From contig NC_092576.1 of the NCBI RefSeq assembly GCF_037975245.1, forward strand, positions 25,371,611-25,435,610: a stretch of 64,000 nt of DNA. The letters run 5' to 3'. The notes beneath the pieces were generated by a model. It searched no databases. It worked only from the letters and a program-made list of their open reading frames with translations, and was not told where the DNA came from. Made by a program: the position numbers and the translations under genes. Shown piece after piece: positions 62,962-64,000 of the stretch. Source of the stretch: Apostichopus japonicus. Lineage: Eukaryota > Echinodermata > Holothuroidea > Aspidochirotida > Stichopodidae. How positions within the stretch are numbered: the stretch's first letter is position 1; every line of letters begins with the position of its first letter.

Positions 62962-64000
62962 ATAAGTAACACCTGGCATCTACAAACAAACAAGTACCTG
63001 GAGGTTGCTATGGATACGCCTAGACACTGTCTGGATTTGTCGGTCGGCCTGGCACGTAGATTTTTTTCAATGGTTTTTACTTTCTTTTGGGGAAGTAATA
63101 CGTTGTTATTTAATAGGATGTGAAATGTACAGCATAAGAATGCAAAAATAAAAATTCATATTTTCAGAGGTCATATTTATAATAAGACGACATGTGCTAT
63201 TTTTATGTGTACTAAGCCGGCGTGGGGGGGGGTATTTTAGTGAGGTGTTACAGTATAGCCGGATTACAAACTACAAATATGAAATAATTTACCCCTTTCA
63301 TCGGTAACTCGTTTTCAAATGCAGGTTAATACAGCATATTTTGTATATGTTAGCAGAACCAACTGTTACACTAAGATCCCTGATATAACGTTTTGGATTC
63401 TCATTACAAGGCAAATTCAATAGACCTTTCCTTATAGCAGAAAGACATATCAGTATACAGGTTATATTGTATTGGATGCTTCAAAGAGGATTCTTCGCAG
63501 TAACGGAAAAGTTGGTGATAAGAAAAATAGGGGAACAACTTCTCTCTTTTTGTTATTAGTGGTGAGACGATTGTAATGTTATTAGCTTGAGGATAATACA
63601 AAATTAGTATGTTGTTTGGTGAGTGGTGTTTATGTCAACCTTTGAATTTCCCCGAAAAAAAGTATTGAAAGCTGATGTTACTGGGAATTGGCAAATTTAT
63701 AACTGGAGGACAGGGCGAGGAGTGTGTGTGTGTGTGTGGGTGGGGGGGGGGGTTAGTCCCCAGAATAAAATAATGCCAGACGGAATATTACAAAGCACTC
63801 TGGTGTACAGTATATAAATATATAACGTGTGTGTGCGGTTCAATCTAATCTAAGTAAAGAAAAATATCGGCATTTTTTTTCTAAAACTTACAGATTATAG
63901 AACCTTCATGCAAACACCATCCACCTAACCAAAAGTTCTCAAAGGGAATAGCCACGGCGCCCCCTAGGACCCCTCACCTTTGACGGATGGCATATATTTG

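Larger units (their letters stand above)
61351..64000 (+). other. NLR intron 13 (partial)
   Basis: AT-rich then C-rich non-coding sequence after the last exon seen. It contains C-rich duplicated blocks (61975-62612), a 43-bp tandem duplication (62877-62961) and a GT/G run near 63720. No exon of the expected 77-nt type was recognised. Confidence 0.55.

Overview
This is AT-rich animal genomic DNA from a genome with introns. Repeats and decayed transposons dominate it, and there are no operons or bacterial-style genes. Exon coding, canonical GT/AG introns and the kind of immune gene present suggest a non-vertebrate deuterostome. An echinoderm is my best guess (sea cucumber or sea urchin type, where NLR families are large), but this is inferred from gene type and base style and not proven.

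The only gene I can support is one NOD-like receptor (NLR) on the + strand. It starts at 15889 and runs off the right edge. I could place 13 coding exons (15889-15949, 17390-17680, 24772-25953, 30523-30839, 33749-33966, 36767-36843, 37242-37294, 39735-39854, 55616-55818, 57065-57141, 58028-58083, 58681-58800, 61145-61350). They join in perfect phase into an open 2981-nt coding sequence (993 codons plus 2 nt). The order is: short N-terminal leader, death-fold domain (exon 2), NACHT ATPase (exon 3, intact Walker A and a slightly unusual Walker B), a helical linker (exon 4), then a C-terminal sensor-like region. That region is built from a repeated cassette of four exons (about 206-218, 77, 53-56 and 120 nt). 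The cassette begins and ends in phase 0. One complete copy lies at 33749-39854, a second at 55616-58800, and a third begins at 61145.

Region by region: 1-12.8 kb holds no gene but is a mosaic of old, diverged duplications, at least three copies of some segments. Part of this family also lies in the intron just upstream of the NACHT exon, which links the upstream mosaic to past duplication in the NLR locus. 13.9-14.4 kb is a 90-bp minisatellite. 15.9-39.9 kb holds NLR exons 1-8, with a dead extra copy of the death-fold exon at about 16.67 kb. 39.9-55.6 kb is one very large intron, swollen by a candidate 7.9-kb TTAA-flanked inverted-repeat element with smaller elements inside it, a 551-bp hAT-like element and a palindromic CACTTAAGTG array. 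55.6-61.35 kb holds NLR exons 9-13. 61.35-64 kb is intron or flank with C-rich repeats.

No rRNA, tRNA, CRISPR array or intact transposase gene was recognised. Most short open frames here look like chance.
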